This document shows positions 7,141-15,530 of a stretch of DNA of 55,723 bases, in pieces (the first letter of the stretch is position 1; the number at the start of each line of letters is the position of its first letter). This stretch comes from CALVNN01 sp964393975. Lineage in GTDB: Bacteria; Bacillota; Clostridia; Christensenellales; UBA1242. Location: NCBI GenBank assembly GCA_964393975.1, contig CAYMVO010000007.1, positions 1 to 55,723 on the forward strand, given 5' to 3'. The position numbers were made by a program, and so were the translations under genes. The notes below the pieces were generated by a model, which was not told the origin of the DNA, did no database searches, and was given only the letters and a program-made list of their open reading frames with translations.

Positions 7141-8361
7141 CTATAAACACCACACTGGAATAATAAGTGTTTTGCTATCAAGAGCAGATATACTATCCTT
7201 CATACAAATTATTGCACCTTGACCAACCGGAATTGATGATTTACTTAATATTTCAAAATTTTTAACCATTGCACTATTTGGGTTAGATGATTTTTTTATT
7301 TTAATTGGGTGCAATTTACCATCGTATTCCAAAATCAAATCAATTTCTGCTTGATCTTTATCTCTGTAATAATACATATAGACTTCTTTGCCTGAATTAA
7401 AATAAGATTTTCTTATTTCAGCAACAATATAATTTTCAAGAATTGCACCATTTATTGAGCTATTTTGCAAAATCTCAGCATTAGAATATTTTGTTAAATA
7501 ACAAATAAGACCAGTATCAAAAAAGTAAAGTTTAGGTGTTTTTATAACACGTTTAAGCAAGTTGTTTGAATATGGATGTAAATAGAAGATAACTTCTGAT
7601 TTTTTAAGCATACCAAGCCACCTTTTAGCAGTGTCATCGCTAACTTCAACATCAGTGGCAATTGAGTGAACGTTGAGCTCTTGACCGACTCTACAAGCAA
7701 CTGCACGAATAAAATCAATAAACTTTAAATCATCTTTTATAGGTATTTCTTCTTTAACATCTCTAGATAGATATGTTTGCAAATAGCTTGAGTAGTAAAT
7801 ATCTCTATTGGTATATTTACCACTTGCAATACCAGGAAGTCCACCTTGCCAAATTCTTTCAAAGATATTGTTGATATCTGCTTTTTCACTTAGTTGTTCT
7901 TTTTGTTTTAACACATCTAACGACAATGTAAATGGCAATAGTTCTCCGTTAGAGTAAAGTTCATGCTGGGATAATGTTGTTAGATTCAAAATAGCAACTC
8001 GTCCAGCCAAACTTTCTTGTGTTAAATTCATAAGTTTATAACTTTGCGAACCGGTCAACCAAAAACTACCTGGCTCAGCGCCATTATCTATTGCAATTTT
8101 AATATATGAAAATAGTTCAGGTGCGTATTGAACTTCATCAATTAAAATCGGTGTCTTATGCAATTTTAAAAACATTTCTGGATCAGTTTTTGCAAGATTT
8201 CTTTCTTGTAAATCATCTAAAGTTACCTTATTTCTAGCATTATCAATATGTTCAAGCATCGTGCTTTTCCCGACCTGTCTAGGTCCAGTGATTAAGATGC
8301 ATGAATATTCTTTTGTAAGTTCAGACATAACTTTTTCCATGTCTCTAGGAATATATTTCAT
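7141..8361 (-). CDS. AAA-family ATPase with DUF4143 domain (COG1373 type)
   Basis: 406 residues. Walker A is GPRQVGKST at 26-34 and Walker B is TPILIDEVQY. A winged-helix/DUF4143 part follows, with a C-terminal nuclease-like segment (AEIDLILEYDG...HPIKIKKSS). Families like this are common accessory ATPases in anaerobes, of unsettled function. The usual PIEIK of this segment reads PIKIK here, losing an acidic residue. I start it at ATG 8361, seven bases after GGAGG; an upstream ATG at 8391 lacks a site. It has a consensus promoter of its own and sits amid tRNA fragments and repeats, suggesting it arrived by transfer and is still expressed. Confidence 0.85.
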   Translation of the reverse strand: MKYIPRDMEKVMSELTKEYSCILITGPRQVGKSTMLEHIDNARNKVTLDDLQERNLAKTDPEMFLKLHKTPILIDEVQYAPELFSYIKIAIDNGAEPGSFWLTGSQSYKLMNLTQESLAGRVAILNLTTLSQHELYSNGELLPFTLSLDVLKQKEQLSEKADINNIFERIWQGGLPGIASGKYTNRDIYYSSYLQTYLSRDVKEEIPIKDDLKFIDFIRAVACRVGQELNVHSIATDVEVSDDTAKRWLGMLKKSEVIFYLHPYSNNLLKRVIKTPKLYFFDTGLICYLTKYSNAEILQNSSINGAILENYIVAEIRKSYFNSGKEVYMYYYRDKDQAEIDLILEYDGKLHPIKIKKSSNPNSAMVKNFEILSKSSIPVGQGAIICMKDSISALDSKTLIIPVWCL

Positions 8362-8395
8362 ATAAAAACCTCCGTCCAAAATGCGATACAATCTT

Positions 8396-8424
8396 ATTTT
8401 AGTCGGAAATAATTAAAAAGTCAA
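8396..8424 (-). promoter_or_regulatory. Promoter of the DUF4143 ATPase gene
   Basis: Minus strand TTGACT, 17-bp spacer, TAAAAT. Confidence 0.75.
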
Positions 8425-8457
8425 GCGTTTATGACATAAATTTATCAAGCAAACTAA

Positions 8458-8562
8458 AAAAGTGATGTAACCGTTAGAAAGCACGGAAGATATAATCTTA
8501 TAAATTATGATGAATTAGAGCAGGAACTTATTAGAATTTTGAAAGAAAAAGACAAATATTAG
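8458..8562 (+). pseudogene. Gene remnant, copy 2 (NYDELEQE... family)
   Basis: Open segment of 34 codons ending RYNLINYDELEQELIRILKE and a short charged tail before TAG. It matches the remnant at 6666-6824 over about 28 residues, is cut by a stop upstream (8455), and has no start codon. Confidence 0.5.
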
Positions 8563-8623
8563 GTGGATATACGGCACCCTTTAATTTTTACCGATTTTAT
8601 TTCAATATTTAGTCAAAAAAAAT

Positions 8624-8646
8624 AAAAAAACCACTAAATATAGTGG
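8624..8646 (-). terminator. Hairpin terminator after tRNA fragment B
   Basis: CCACTAAATATAGTGG hairpin; on the minus strand it ends in a run of T. Same core as the hairpins at 6913-6930 and 8882-8897. Confidence 0.7.
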
Positions 8647-8651
8647 TATTT

Positions 8652-8697
8652 TGGTGAGCCCACCGTGACTCGAACACGGAACTAAAACTTAGGAGGT
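8652..8697 (-). pseudogene. tRNA-Arg(CCU)-like 3' half, fragment B
   Basis: On the minus strand: CTCCTAA anticodon loop, variable region, T-arm CCGTG-TTCGAGT-CACGG (8663-8679), acceptor strand and CCA (complement at 8652-8654), then the terminator. D-arm and 5' acceptor are missing. The T-arm differs in sequence from fragment A, so these are not recent copies. Confidence 0.55.
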
Positions 8698-8960
8698 TTT
8701 TGTAATATCCCTTTTACTATGAGCTCAAATTTACTTTTTTTTGGTGTAGTTTTATGACTTGCACGAAGGTCAATGATATAAAATATTTTACACGAAAATG
8801 CTAAAAATGAAAGATATTTAATGAAATTTTTTTACCGATTTTGCTAAAAACACAATATTTAGTTCAAAAAGTCTGTATTTTCTACTATATTTAGTGGTTT
8901 TTGTGGATATAGTTCCACCATTAGGAGGATTTTGTAGTATCCTTTTACTATGAGGTCATT
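8688..8960 (+). repeat. Imperfect direct repeat of about 40 bp, two copies
   Basis: Copies at about 8688-8727 and 8919-8957 share TTAGGAGG, TTTTGTA, TATCC and CTTTTACTATGAG. Each starts at the anticodon-loop end of a tRNA-Arg(CCU)-like fragment, as expected if two integration events targeted the same kind of site. The gap 8362-9326 otherwise holds the remnant at 8458-8562, hairpins and the promoter of the next gene. Confidence 0.6.
8882..8928 (-). pseudogene. Decayed tRNA-Arg(CCU)-like fragment C with hairpin
   Basis: The minus strand shows CCTCCTAA again, then a shortened region without a T-arm, then the CCACTAAATATAG hairpin core. It is a more eroded version of fragments A and B. Confidence 0.4.
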
Positions 8961-9248
8961 TCTTGGTTTTGCAAACAGTTTTTGGCTTGATGTAAGTTGG
9001 TCGGCGTTATGAAATTTATAGCGCAAATTAATTATAAATAATGACATAGTTTAATTTTTTGAATAACTTCAGTCATTTAAGAATAATGCGCGGAATAACT
9101 TTTTATCGACTCTTTATAATATAACACAAAAATTTTTGAATTGCAATAAATTTATTAGATTTAATAGATGTTAGGGGTGAGTCGTTGATTTTATGCGTGC
9201 GGTAAAGTATATTTTTGTTTATATAAAAAGGTTTTTATAAAAAAAGTC

Positions 9249-9276
9249 TTGTTTTTTGTTGATTTTTTGGTATAAT
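9249..9276 (+). promoter_or_regulatory. Promoter of the 590-residue lipoprotein gene
   Basis: TTGTTT, 16-bp spacer, TATAAT, 50 bases upstream of the start codon. Confidence 0.65.
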
Positions 9277-9326
9277 AAAATTGAATGTATAGACTTTATA
9301 AAAATTTATCTTAATAGGAGGCTTGT

Positions 9327-11099
9327 GTGAAACTTAGAAACAAATTGTTTAGTGTTTTACTTTTGTTGTGTTTGTGTTTTGTGCCTGTTACACTTAGCGG
9401 ATGCATTGGCTTCGGTTCAAACGACACTGGCGGAGGTGGTTCTAGTGATGATTCTGGTGGGGGCGATTCGGGTGGTAGCTCCGATGGGGGAGAGGACGAT
9501 GGAGATGACGCGTCTTATGATTTTGATATGAATGAATATTTTGCAGGTGTTGATACAGCGTACGTAGATAATACGACTGATTCTGAGATAGTGGAAAAAT
9601 ATAAGACTTTAGGCAATAGTATTATGAACGCTTTGAGTAACGTTTATGGCGGAAATGGTAGCAGTGTCTCTATATCGTATGGCGGAAAGTGTGAGTATAA
9701 TAACGGGGAAATTGATTTTTACGACACACATCGTTTTAAATCATCTCCTCAGCAAGATTTTTGGGCTTGGGGCAAAAATAATGGGAGTGTTTTTACAGAA
9801 AACCATAAAAATTTGATGGTTCAAAATATTTTTGAAACAGTGTTAAATCTTGATATTTCAAATTCGTATTTAGAATCTAGTCTTACAAATTATGCGAGCA
9901 AAGTAGATCATAAAGGTCTTTTCTATTATGAAGCGGATGCAATAGCGGAGTACATTTTAAAATGTGTCATAGGTGATGATGTTGTGTTGTTGGATAATGA
10001 AAAGTTTATTGATGTAGATAATAATGGCACCTTTGATAATGATTATTATTATTATACTGCGAAAACATACGATTACGGGGAAAGATGCGGAGTATATAAT
10101 CAAATAAAAGACTATACAAATACCAACGAACGAGCTGAAGCGAGTACAAAATCTAGTAAATGGAATACTATAAATTTTGGTGAGGGAGATCTAAGCGCTT
10201 TAGGGAAAATCAATAATAAGGATGTTTATACTAGTGATGGCGTGCTTTTAGATTACCTATTTGAAGGGACTTACACAAACAATAAAGACCATCTTGAGGT
10301 TGAAGGTGCATGGAAAGTTGATCATCCAATGAGCTGTTATGCTATGTTGAAAGATTTTTTAAATAATCCAACAAATGAATATAAATATCTAGACAAAGGT
10401 AATAGCGGGAACAAGAGCTTTATAGCGCAGGAAGAGTATGGGAGCATATCATTCAGTGGTTTTAAAAACTATGTAAATACTGTGTACAGTATTGTTTATA
10501 AGGCAGTGGAGGATTTAAATTGGGATATAGAAACTAAAACAGTTGGTGACTTCGCTAGTATAAACAACTATGGCATAACTACGGGTGATGAATCTTTTGG
10601 TGCTGAAAGTAATATTTACAAAGCTATAACACTTATAGCAAAGAAAGATGTAAGTATAAGTAGTTTATCGTTATTTTTTGAGTTAGATGCTAGTGTTACG
10701 ACTAGTGTAGATATGGATGTGTTTGCTAACTATGTGAGAAAGGAAAATGGCATGCAAGTATCGACCAAGGCAAGGTTAGGTAGTATTATAATCAACCCAG
10801 GTGAGTATAGTATCATTAATAACGACAATAGTGTAGTGTTTGATATGACTATTGAGTCGGACGATGATTTTAGTAAGAGTACAGAATTTTATTCTTTAGG
10901 GATAAAGGAGTTTAAACTAACAAAAGCAAATGAGCCTTATGGTAAATACATTGTTGCTCCTTCTGAAAATTTTATAGGTTCAGCGACTAATTATGTGGAT
11001 TTTAATAACGATTTTATTGAATTGTCTTTTGTTATTACGACCGAAGGCAAACAAAATATTAAATACAAATTTGGATTTATGGGAATCGCTGTAGAATAA
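9327..11099 (+). CDS. Acidic lipoprotein of unknown function, possibly linked to a type IV secretion-like protein
   Basis: The 590-residue protein has a signal peptide with lipobox LSGC, giving lipidated C26. A low-complexity Gly/Ser/Asp linker (about 30-62) follows, then a globular, Asp/Asn/Tyr-rich domain of about 520 residues without a motif I recognise; the last third (from about 440) is beta-rich. The start is GTG 9327 behind AGGAGG. It lies 96 bases upstream of a VirB6/TrbL-like membrane protein gene on the same strand, so it may be a surface part of the same export machinery, though a separate promoter is possible for the second gene. Function is unknown. Confidence 0.8.
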   Translation: MKLRNKLFSVLLLLCLCFVPVTLSGCIGFGSNDTGGGGSSDDSGGGDSGGSSDGGEDDGDDASYDFDMNEYFAGVDTAYVDNTTDSEIVEKYKTLGNSIMNALSNVYGGNGSSVSISYGGKCEYNNGEIDFYDTHRFKSSPQQDFWAWGKNNGSVFTENHKNLMVQNIFETVLNLDISNSYLESSLTNYASKVDHKGLFYYEADAIAEYILKCVIGDDVVLLDNEKFIDVDNNGTFDNDYYYYTAKTYDYGERCGVYNQIKDYTNTNERAEASTKSSKWNTINFGEGDLSALGKINNKDVYTSDGVLLDYLFEGTYTNNKDHLEVEGAWKVDHPMSCYAMLKDFLNNPTNEYKYLDKGNSGNKSFIAQEEYGSISFSGFKNYVNTVYSIVYKAVEDLNWDIETKTVGDFASINNYGITTGDESFGAESNIYKAITLIAKKDVSISSLSLFFELDASVTTSVDMDVFANYVRKENGMQVSTKARLGSIIINPGEYSIINNDNSVVFDMTIESDDDFSKSTEFYSLGIKEFKLTKANEPYGKYIVAPSENFIGSATNYVDFNNDFIELSFVITTEGKQNIKYKFGFMGIAVE

Positions 11100-11195
11100 T
11101 TATTTGCAAATTTGTAAATTTTGTGCTAATATAATAGGTATTAGTATACTTCAAGCTAAAATTAGCTAAAATAATACAAAGCTAAGGAGAGTTTT

Positions 11196-13547
11196 ATGTT
11201 TAATATAACAAATTTAAATGGTATAATCGGTGACATTTTAAATGGAATTACGGATGCTATTATTGGTGTCATCAATTCGTTTTTAGCGCCAATATTTAAT
11301 GCGGTGTTATCAGTTTTTTACCAGATAATATTCGGTTCTATGTGTGGCATTTTAAATGCGTGCCAAAAATTGTTTAGAATGTTTGCGGGTACCGAATCAG
11401 TCGTTTACACCGAAGCTGGTAAGACGGCTTTTGGTCAAAACACGGTTTTTGGTGGGACTACGGGTAATATGGTTTTTGACTTTTTGCTGAGTCAAACGGT
11501 TATCAGTGTCTTTACAAAAATAATTGTTTTAGCAGTGGCACTTCTCATTATATTTACTATTGTAGCAATTATAAAGAATGAGTACTCTACAGACGTTACT
11601 AAAGCGGATAATAACAAATTTAAGATTTTAGCGAGCTCTGGTCGTGCGTTAATGGGATTGCTATTTGTGCCGGTGATGTGTATTTTGGGTATATACGCAT
11701 CTAATCAGTTATTGATTGCGATAGATCAGGCTACTAATAGCGGTTCTGCGTACATGGGAACAAGGGTGTTTGTGGCTTGTTCATTTAATGCGAATAGAGC
11801 GCGTATAGATGAAGATTTTGCTAAGGCTATGTGCATACCGGAAGGGAATGATGGCGTTAATTATTCTTCATATTGGGATAAAGTTCATAATAACTATAAT
11901 TTTGGCGTGACTATGACTGGTGATAGTGAGCAAGCGCTCTCAACAATGATGGAAAAAGTGGCGAACAAGATTGATAATGCTTTTTTAGCGAATAGTGAGA
12001 TCCCTGGTGGCTCTAGTACGTGGAATAATGACGATAGTGGGTTTGGTACGGGAATTGTATATGAGAAGATATCGGGTGTGAGCATTTCACCTGACTCGTT
12101 TGATTGTACAAACTTTTGGGTGACCTTCTATTACTACGACCTATGGGAATTTGATTTCGTTATGGCGGGAATTGTGATCGTGATTTTAGTGTTCTTGTAT
12201 ATAAAATTATTAATCACGTTAGCAAAACGTATATACGAGATAATTTTGTTATTCTTATCTAGTCCAGTACTATTAGCTATGATGCCATTAGATGGCGGTG
12301 AGGCTATAAAGAAATGGAAGAAATCGTTTATTGAAAAAGTTTTAATGGTATATTCTCCGGTAGTTGCGATGAATTTGTTCCTATCTATATTTGGAATGTT
12401 TACTAGCGTCGATTCGTTGAGTACTATTGTTAACGGATTGTTAGAATTTACAGGAGAAGGTTTGCTTTCATCTACTGCTACAGGGCTTCCATTATTGTTA
12501 GGTGCGAAAGGTATCTTGATGAAGGCGGTCCCTGGATTGTATGTTGCATATAATCTTATAACTTGTATCTTTATGATAGCGGGCGTGATGGTGGTGGATC
12601 AAACGAGTAAATGGGTAGCTGAGTGGATTGGTGCTGAGGATGCGATTAACTCAGGAAAAGAGCAATCTAAAAAAGGAAAAGATATGCTAAAGACCGGTAT
12701 GGCAATGGGTACCGCTGCATTGACAGGTGGTGCATCTTTGGTGGGCGGTGCGTTTAGAGGCGCTGTCAAGGCTGCTGCGATGACAACTAAGGCTAGCGTG
12801 GGAGGAGCTAAGGGTATTGCTCGTGGCGCCACTCGTGGAGCTAGAGCGGTTGGGAATAGGATAAAGAATAGAGAACTCATAGCTAAAACTAAGGATATAC
12901 GAAAACACGCTGATAAGACGTATAAGGGGCGAATGAATGAGTATAAAACTGACCAAAAGGATGCTAAAGATGATGCGCGTTATTATCGTAAAAACTACGG
13001 TAAATCAAAGGAATTTCAAGATATTGAGAGTCGCTATAATGAGTTGATTAATATGGGTGTAAGTAGTAAGGATGCTGTGAATCAGATGAAGTCAAGTGGC
13101 AACTTTGGTGGTTATGAAGCATTCATTGATGCAGTATCTGGAGTGGATATAGTTAAAGATCAGAAGGCAAAACTCAAACAGAATCATGACAAGAGCAGAG
13201 CTATGATTTCTAGCATGCAAAGTAGACTCGGTAGAATGCCTTTGTCAGATAAGAAGAGATCCAAAGATGACCAGACTCTAGTTGATAGATTGAACAAATA
13301 TGATGGTAGTCAAGAAGATGCAGTAAAGACTCTTGGTAGATATGTGCCTATTTATGCTAATGAAGAAAAGCAAAAAGCAGCATCAGCGCAACGTAAAGCT
13401 ACGTTGAAACAACAAAAAGCACGGCAGAGGGTGGCAAATAAACAGCAAAGGGCTGATGAATGGGAGAAGGAGAAAGAAAAAATTTATCAAAATGCGGCAA
13501 ACGCATATAGTGAATATGAAAATAGGTGGAATCATAAAAAATATTAG
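11196..13547 (+). CDS. VirB6/TrbL-like polytopic membrane protein (Mbov_0396-type)
   Basis: 783 residues. Hydrophobic segments at about 8-55, 100-125, 148-172, 318-345, 348-365, 385-405 and 430-485 surround an extracytoplasmic insert (about 180-310). The tail from about 510 is Gly/Ala-rich and then highly charged, Lys/Gln-rich, with likely coiled coil. This layout, with a conserved LLFLSSPVLLAMMPLDGG-like segment and long soluble tail, resembles TrbL/VirB6 channel proteins of Gram-positive conjugation systems and mycoplasma ICEs. No VirB4, VirD4, relaxase or integrase lies nearby, so it is an orphan here. TAAGGAGAG precedes the ATG; a T-tailed hairpin follows. Confidence 0.6.
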   Translation: MFNITNLNGIIGDILNGITDAIIGVINSFLAPIFNAVLSVFYQIIFGSMCGILNACQKLFRMFAGTESVVYTEAGKTAFGQNTVFGGTTGNMVFDFLLSQTVISVFTKIIVLAVALLIIFTIVAIIKNEYSTDVTKADNNKFKILASSGRALMGLLFVPVMCILGIYASNQLLIAIDQATNSGSAYMGTRVFVACSFNANRARIDEDFAKAMCIPEGNDGVNYSSYWDKVHNNYNFGVTMTGDSEQALSTMMEKVANKIDNAFLANSEIPGGSSTWNNDDSGFGTGIVYEKISGVSISPDSFDCTNFWVTFYYYDLWEFDFVMAGIVIVILVFLYIKLLITLAKRIYEIILLFLSSPVLLAMMPLDGGEAIKKWKKSFIEKVLMVYSPVVAMNLFLSIFGMFTSVDSLSTIVNGLLEFTGEGLLSSTATGLPLLLGAKGILMKAVPGLYVAYNLITCIFMIAGVMVVDQTSKWVAEWIGAEDAINSGKEQSKKGKDMLKTGMAMGTAALTGGASLVGGAFRGAVKAAAMTTKASVGGAKGIARGATRGARAVGNRIKNRELIAKTKDIRKHADKTYKGRMNEYKTDQKDAKDDARYYRKNYGKSKEFQDIESRYNELINMGVSSKDAVNQMKSSGNFGGYEAFIDAVSGVDIVKDQKAKLKQNHDKSRAMISSMQSRLGRMPLSDKKRSKDDQTLVDRLNKYDGSQEDAVKTLGRYVPIYANEEKQKAASAQRKATLKQQKARQRVANKQQRADEWEKEKEKIYQNAANAYSEYENRWNHKKY

Positions 13548-13569
13548 TTTATTAAACAAAACTAGAATG

Positions 13570-13601
13570 AGAATGGTAAAGAAATTTATCATTCTTTTTT
13601 G
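13570..13601 (+). terminator. Terminator of the VirB6-like gene
   Basis: AGAATGGTAAA, GAAA loop, TTTATCATTCT (11 bp, one G-T pair) followed by T residues. Confidence 0.85.
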
Positions 13602-13634
13602 TCAAAAAGTTATATTTTCGTGCAATGTTTTCTT

Positions 13635-13663
13635 TTGAGTGTGGTGGATAAATGTGGTAAAAT
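13635..13663 (+). promoter_or_regulatory. Promoter of the dehydrogenase-fold gene
   Basis: TTGAGT, 17-bp spacer, TAAAAT. An upstream in-frame GTG at 13639 lies inside this promoter, so it is not the start. Confidence 0.6.
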
Positions 13664-13683
13664 TAGATTATCAAAGGAGAAGA

Positions 13684-14901
13684 ATGATGATAAGTGATGT
13701 TTTAGATCAGGATTTGATCAATTCTAATGTGTATTATGGGAAAGATGTGCTTGGTGCATTTAGCGAGTTGGTGGTTAAAAATTATAAGTATCAAAAGGTA
13801 ATGTTTTTTTGTGAGGTGCGCGAGTATGAATATGTATCACAAAAGTTTGTTTCTAATGATTTTGAGAGTTTATTTTTTGGCTTGGAAGGTTGTGATTTAA
13901 AAGAACTAAATCAAATAATTAAAGGTATAAAATGTGATGTGAGAGTGCTGGTGGGGGTGGGGAGTTTTGAGGTGATTCAAGCAGTGAAGTACATTGCTAA
14001 TTATTTAAGGTTACCCTATATTATTATAAAAGAAACTATTCCTATTGTGGAGGAGTTAATAAATTATAGCGTTATATACGAAGGAGTGTATGACTTGGAG
14101 GCGTGTGAGCCTCCGCTTGGTGTGTTTATAGATAGTGAAAAAGTGGAGGGGGCTACTAGGAGCAATATATGCGAAGTGGCGTATTCAATGCTCAATAAGT
14201 TGAGTTTTTTTGGAGATTATTATCTAAATTATATAGTACATAAAACCGATTTTAAATGTGGTGACTTTGTTTGTTTTAAGGACATATATTTACAGCTTTA
14301 TGAACTATTAGAAAAATTATCTATGTTGGATAAAGAATCTATACTAAGGCTAGGTGATCTGGTGCTTTATTTATCTGTGCTTTTAAAAAGGTTGGACTAT
14401 AGTATGGATAAGGATAAGATTTTTGTTTTTACAAATCTATATTTATTATTAGCAAAAAAAAGCGCAACTATTTATAATTTTTGTATGGTTGGGCAAGTGG
14501 GGTTACAAGTTTTAAATGGTGTATACAAAAAATTTATTCAAGAACTTGAAAAACTCAGTTTTGATTACATTGATATAGAAAAACGAGTGCGAATGTTTGA
14601 TTTATATTTTCAAAACTATAAATTAGCGTTTAATGCGTTTGAATTTCCTAATGTTGAACGTATGAAATTTGTGCTTTTGAAAAATAAAAAAATAATAAAT
14701 ACAAAAGTTGATATACTAAACGAATTGTCAAGTAAATTACTAAATAAAAGTTTTTTATTGCATGAAGATAGTGGGTATTCTATCGTAAAAAACTTGGATA
14801 GTTTGGCGGTGGTAAAATCGGTGTGTTTTTGTGCTGATGTGGTCAAGGGGGAATGTTTTTTGAAAATTATTAGAGATTATGGTGTTTTAGATATGTTTTA
14901 G
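13684..14901 (+). CDS. Divergent dehydrogenase-fold protein (glycerol-1-phosphate dehydrogenase / iron alcohol dehydrogenase-like)
   Basis: 405 residues. The segment 'VRVLVGVGSFEVIQAVKYIANYLRLPYIIIKETIP' (about 80-115) has the pattern of the NAD-binding region of the glycerol-1-phosphate dehydrogenase / 3-dehydroquinate synthase fold (GGG..D..K..A...G.P), but the usual GGGS and aspartate are changed to GVGSFEV. I do not find the conserved metal-binding histidines of the family, so the protein may have lost catalysis. The start is ATG 13684 behind AAAGGAGA. It lies upstream of a cluster of sporulation genes. The assignment is tentative. Confidence 0.45.
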   Translation: MMISDVLDQDLINSNVYYGKDVLGAFSELVVKNYKYQKVMFFCEVREYEYVSQKFVSNDFESLFFGLEGCDLKELNQIIKGIKCDVRVLVGVGSFEVIQAVKYIANYLRLPYIIIKETIPIVEELINYSVIYEGVYDLEACEPPLGVFIDSEKVEGATRSNICEVAYSMLNKLSFFGDYYLNYIVHKTDFKCGDFVCFKDIYLQLYELLEKLSMLDKESILRLGDLVLYLSVLLKRLDYSMDKDKIFVFTNLYLLLAKKSATIYNFCMVGQVGLQVLNGVYKKFIQELEKLSFDYIDIEKRVRMFDLYFQNYKLAFNAFEFPNVERMKFVLLKNKKIINTKVDILNELSSKLLNKSFLLHEDSGYSIVKNLDSLAVVKSVCFCADVVKGECFLKIIRDYGVLDMF

Positions 14902-15007
14902 AGTATAAACCTTATACAAAAAACAACAAAAATCTTTTTAGCCTTGTGATTAAAATAAAGCAATTTAGTGAATACTTTATTTAAAATTTATTAAAAGTAA
15001 GGTAAAA

Positions 15008-15466
15008 ATGAAAAGGTTTTGGTTGTTTTTTAGTTTTGTGATATTACTATGTTTTGTGTATAATAGTGGTGATTTTTTAGGTGATTTGTTGGAGAAAGAG
15101 GATGCGGTGTATAGTATTTACACGTGTAAAGAGGTGGATGGTGATCTAACTTGTATTAATTTGGGTGCGGGGTATATATTGAATGGGGAAAAGTTGGAGG
15201 CGAAAAGAGTTTTTACAAATCTAAGAGGACTTTTATACGGACAAAGTGTTAGTTTTAGTGGTACAAAAGATGTTTTTGATGATTTGATAACAATTTTTGA
15301 CATGAGACCTATTATCAGTGAAACATTTGATAATATATGTTGTGTGTATGGCGTGGGGGATTTTGGTGAAAAAGTAAATGTTAGTGGTGGAATGGTTAAT
15401 ATACAAATGGTTTATTGTGATGGGAAGATAACGATAGGATGTCCTATAATTTTGGGGAGTTATTAA
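15008..15466 (+). CDS. Small exported or membrane-anchored protein, possibly YwmB-like
   Basis: 152 residues with an N-terminal hydrophobic segment (3-19) that may be a signal peptide or anchor. The rest is beta-rich, with cysteines near 36, 45, 107 and 108. I recognise no motif. Its place just upstream of a SpoIIQ-like gene, and near spoIIID, recalls the B. subtilis order ywmB ... spoIID, spoIIQ, spoIIID, so it could be a diverged YwmB-type protein; this is inference from neighbourhood only. A modest AAGG site precedes the ATG. Confidence 0.6.
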   Translation: MKRFWLFFSFVILLCFVYNSGDFLGDLLEKEDAVYSIYTCKEVDGDLTCINLGAGYILNGEKLEAKRVFTNLRGLLYGQSVSFSGTKDVFDDLITIFDMRPIISETFDNICCVYGVGDFGEKVNVSGGMVNIQMVYCDGKITIGCPIILGSY

Positions 15467-15530
15467 AAAATAATTATTCTATGTATAAGATTTCAAAACT
15501 TGTCAATTATTAAGGCAAGGAGGAATCAAA

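Noticed and set aside
6258..9320. An intact integrated element between the tRNA-Arg fragments
   Set aside because: No integrase, recombinase or transposase frame is found; only remnants and one ATPase gene remain.
13639..13683. Upstream GTG start for the dehydrogenase-fold protein
   Set aside because: The GTG lies inside the predicted promoter; ATG 13684 follows AAAGGAGA.
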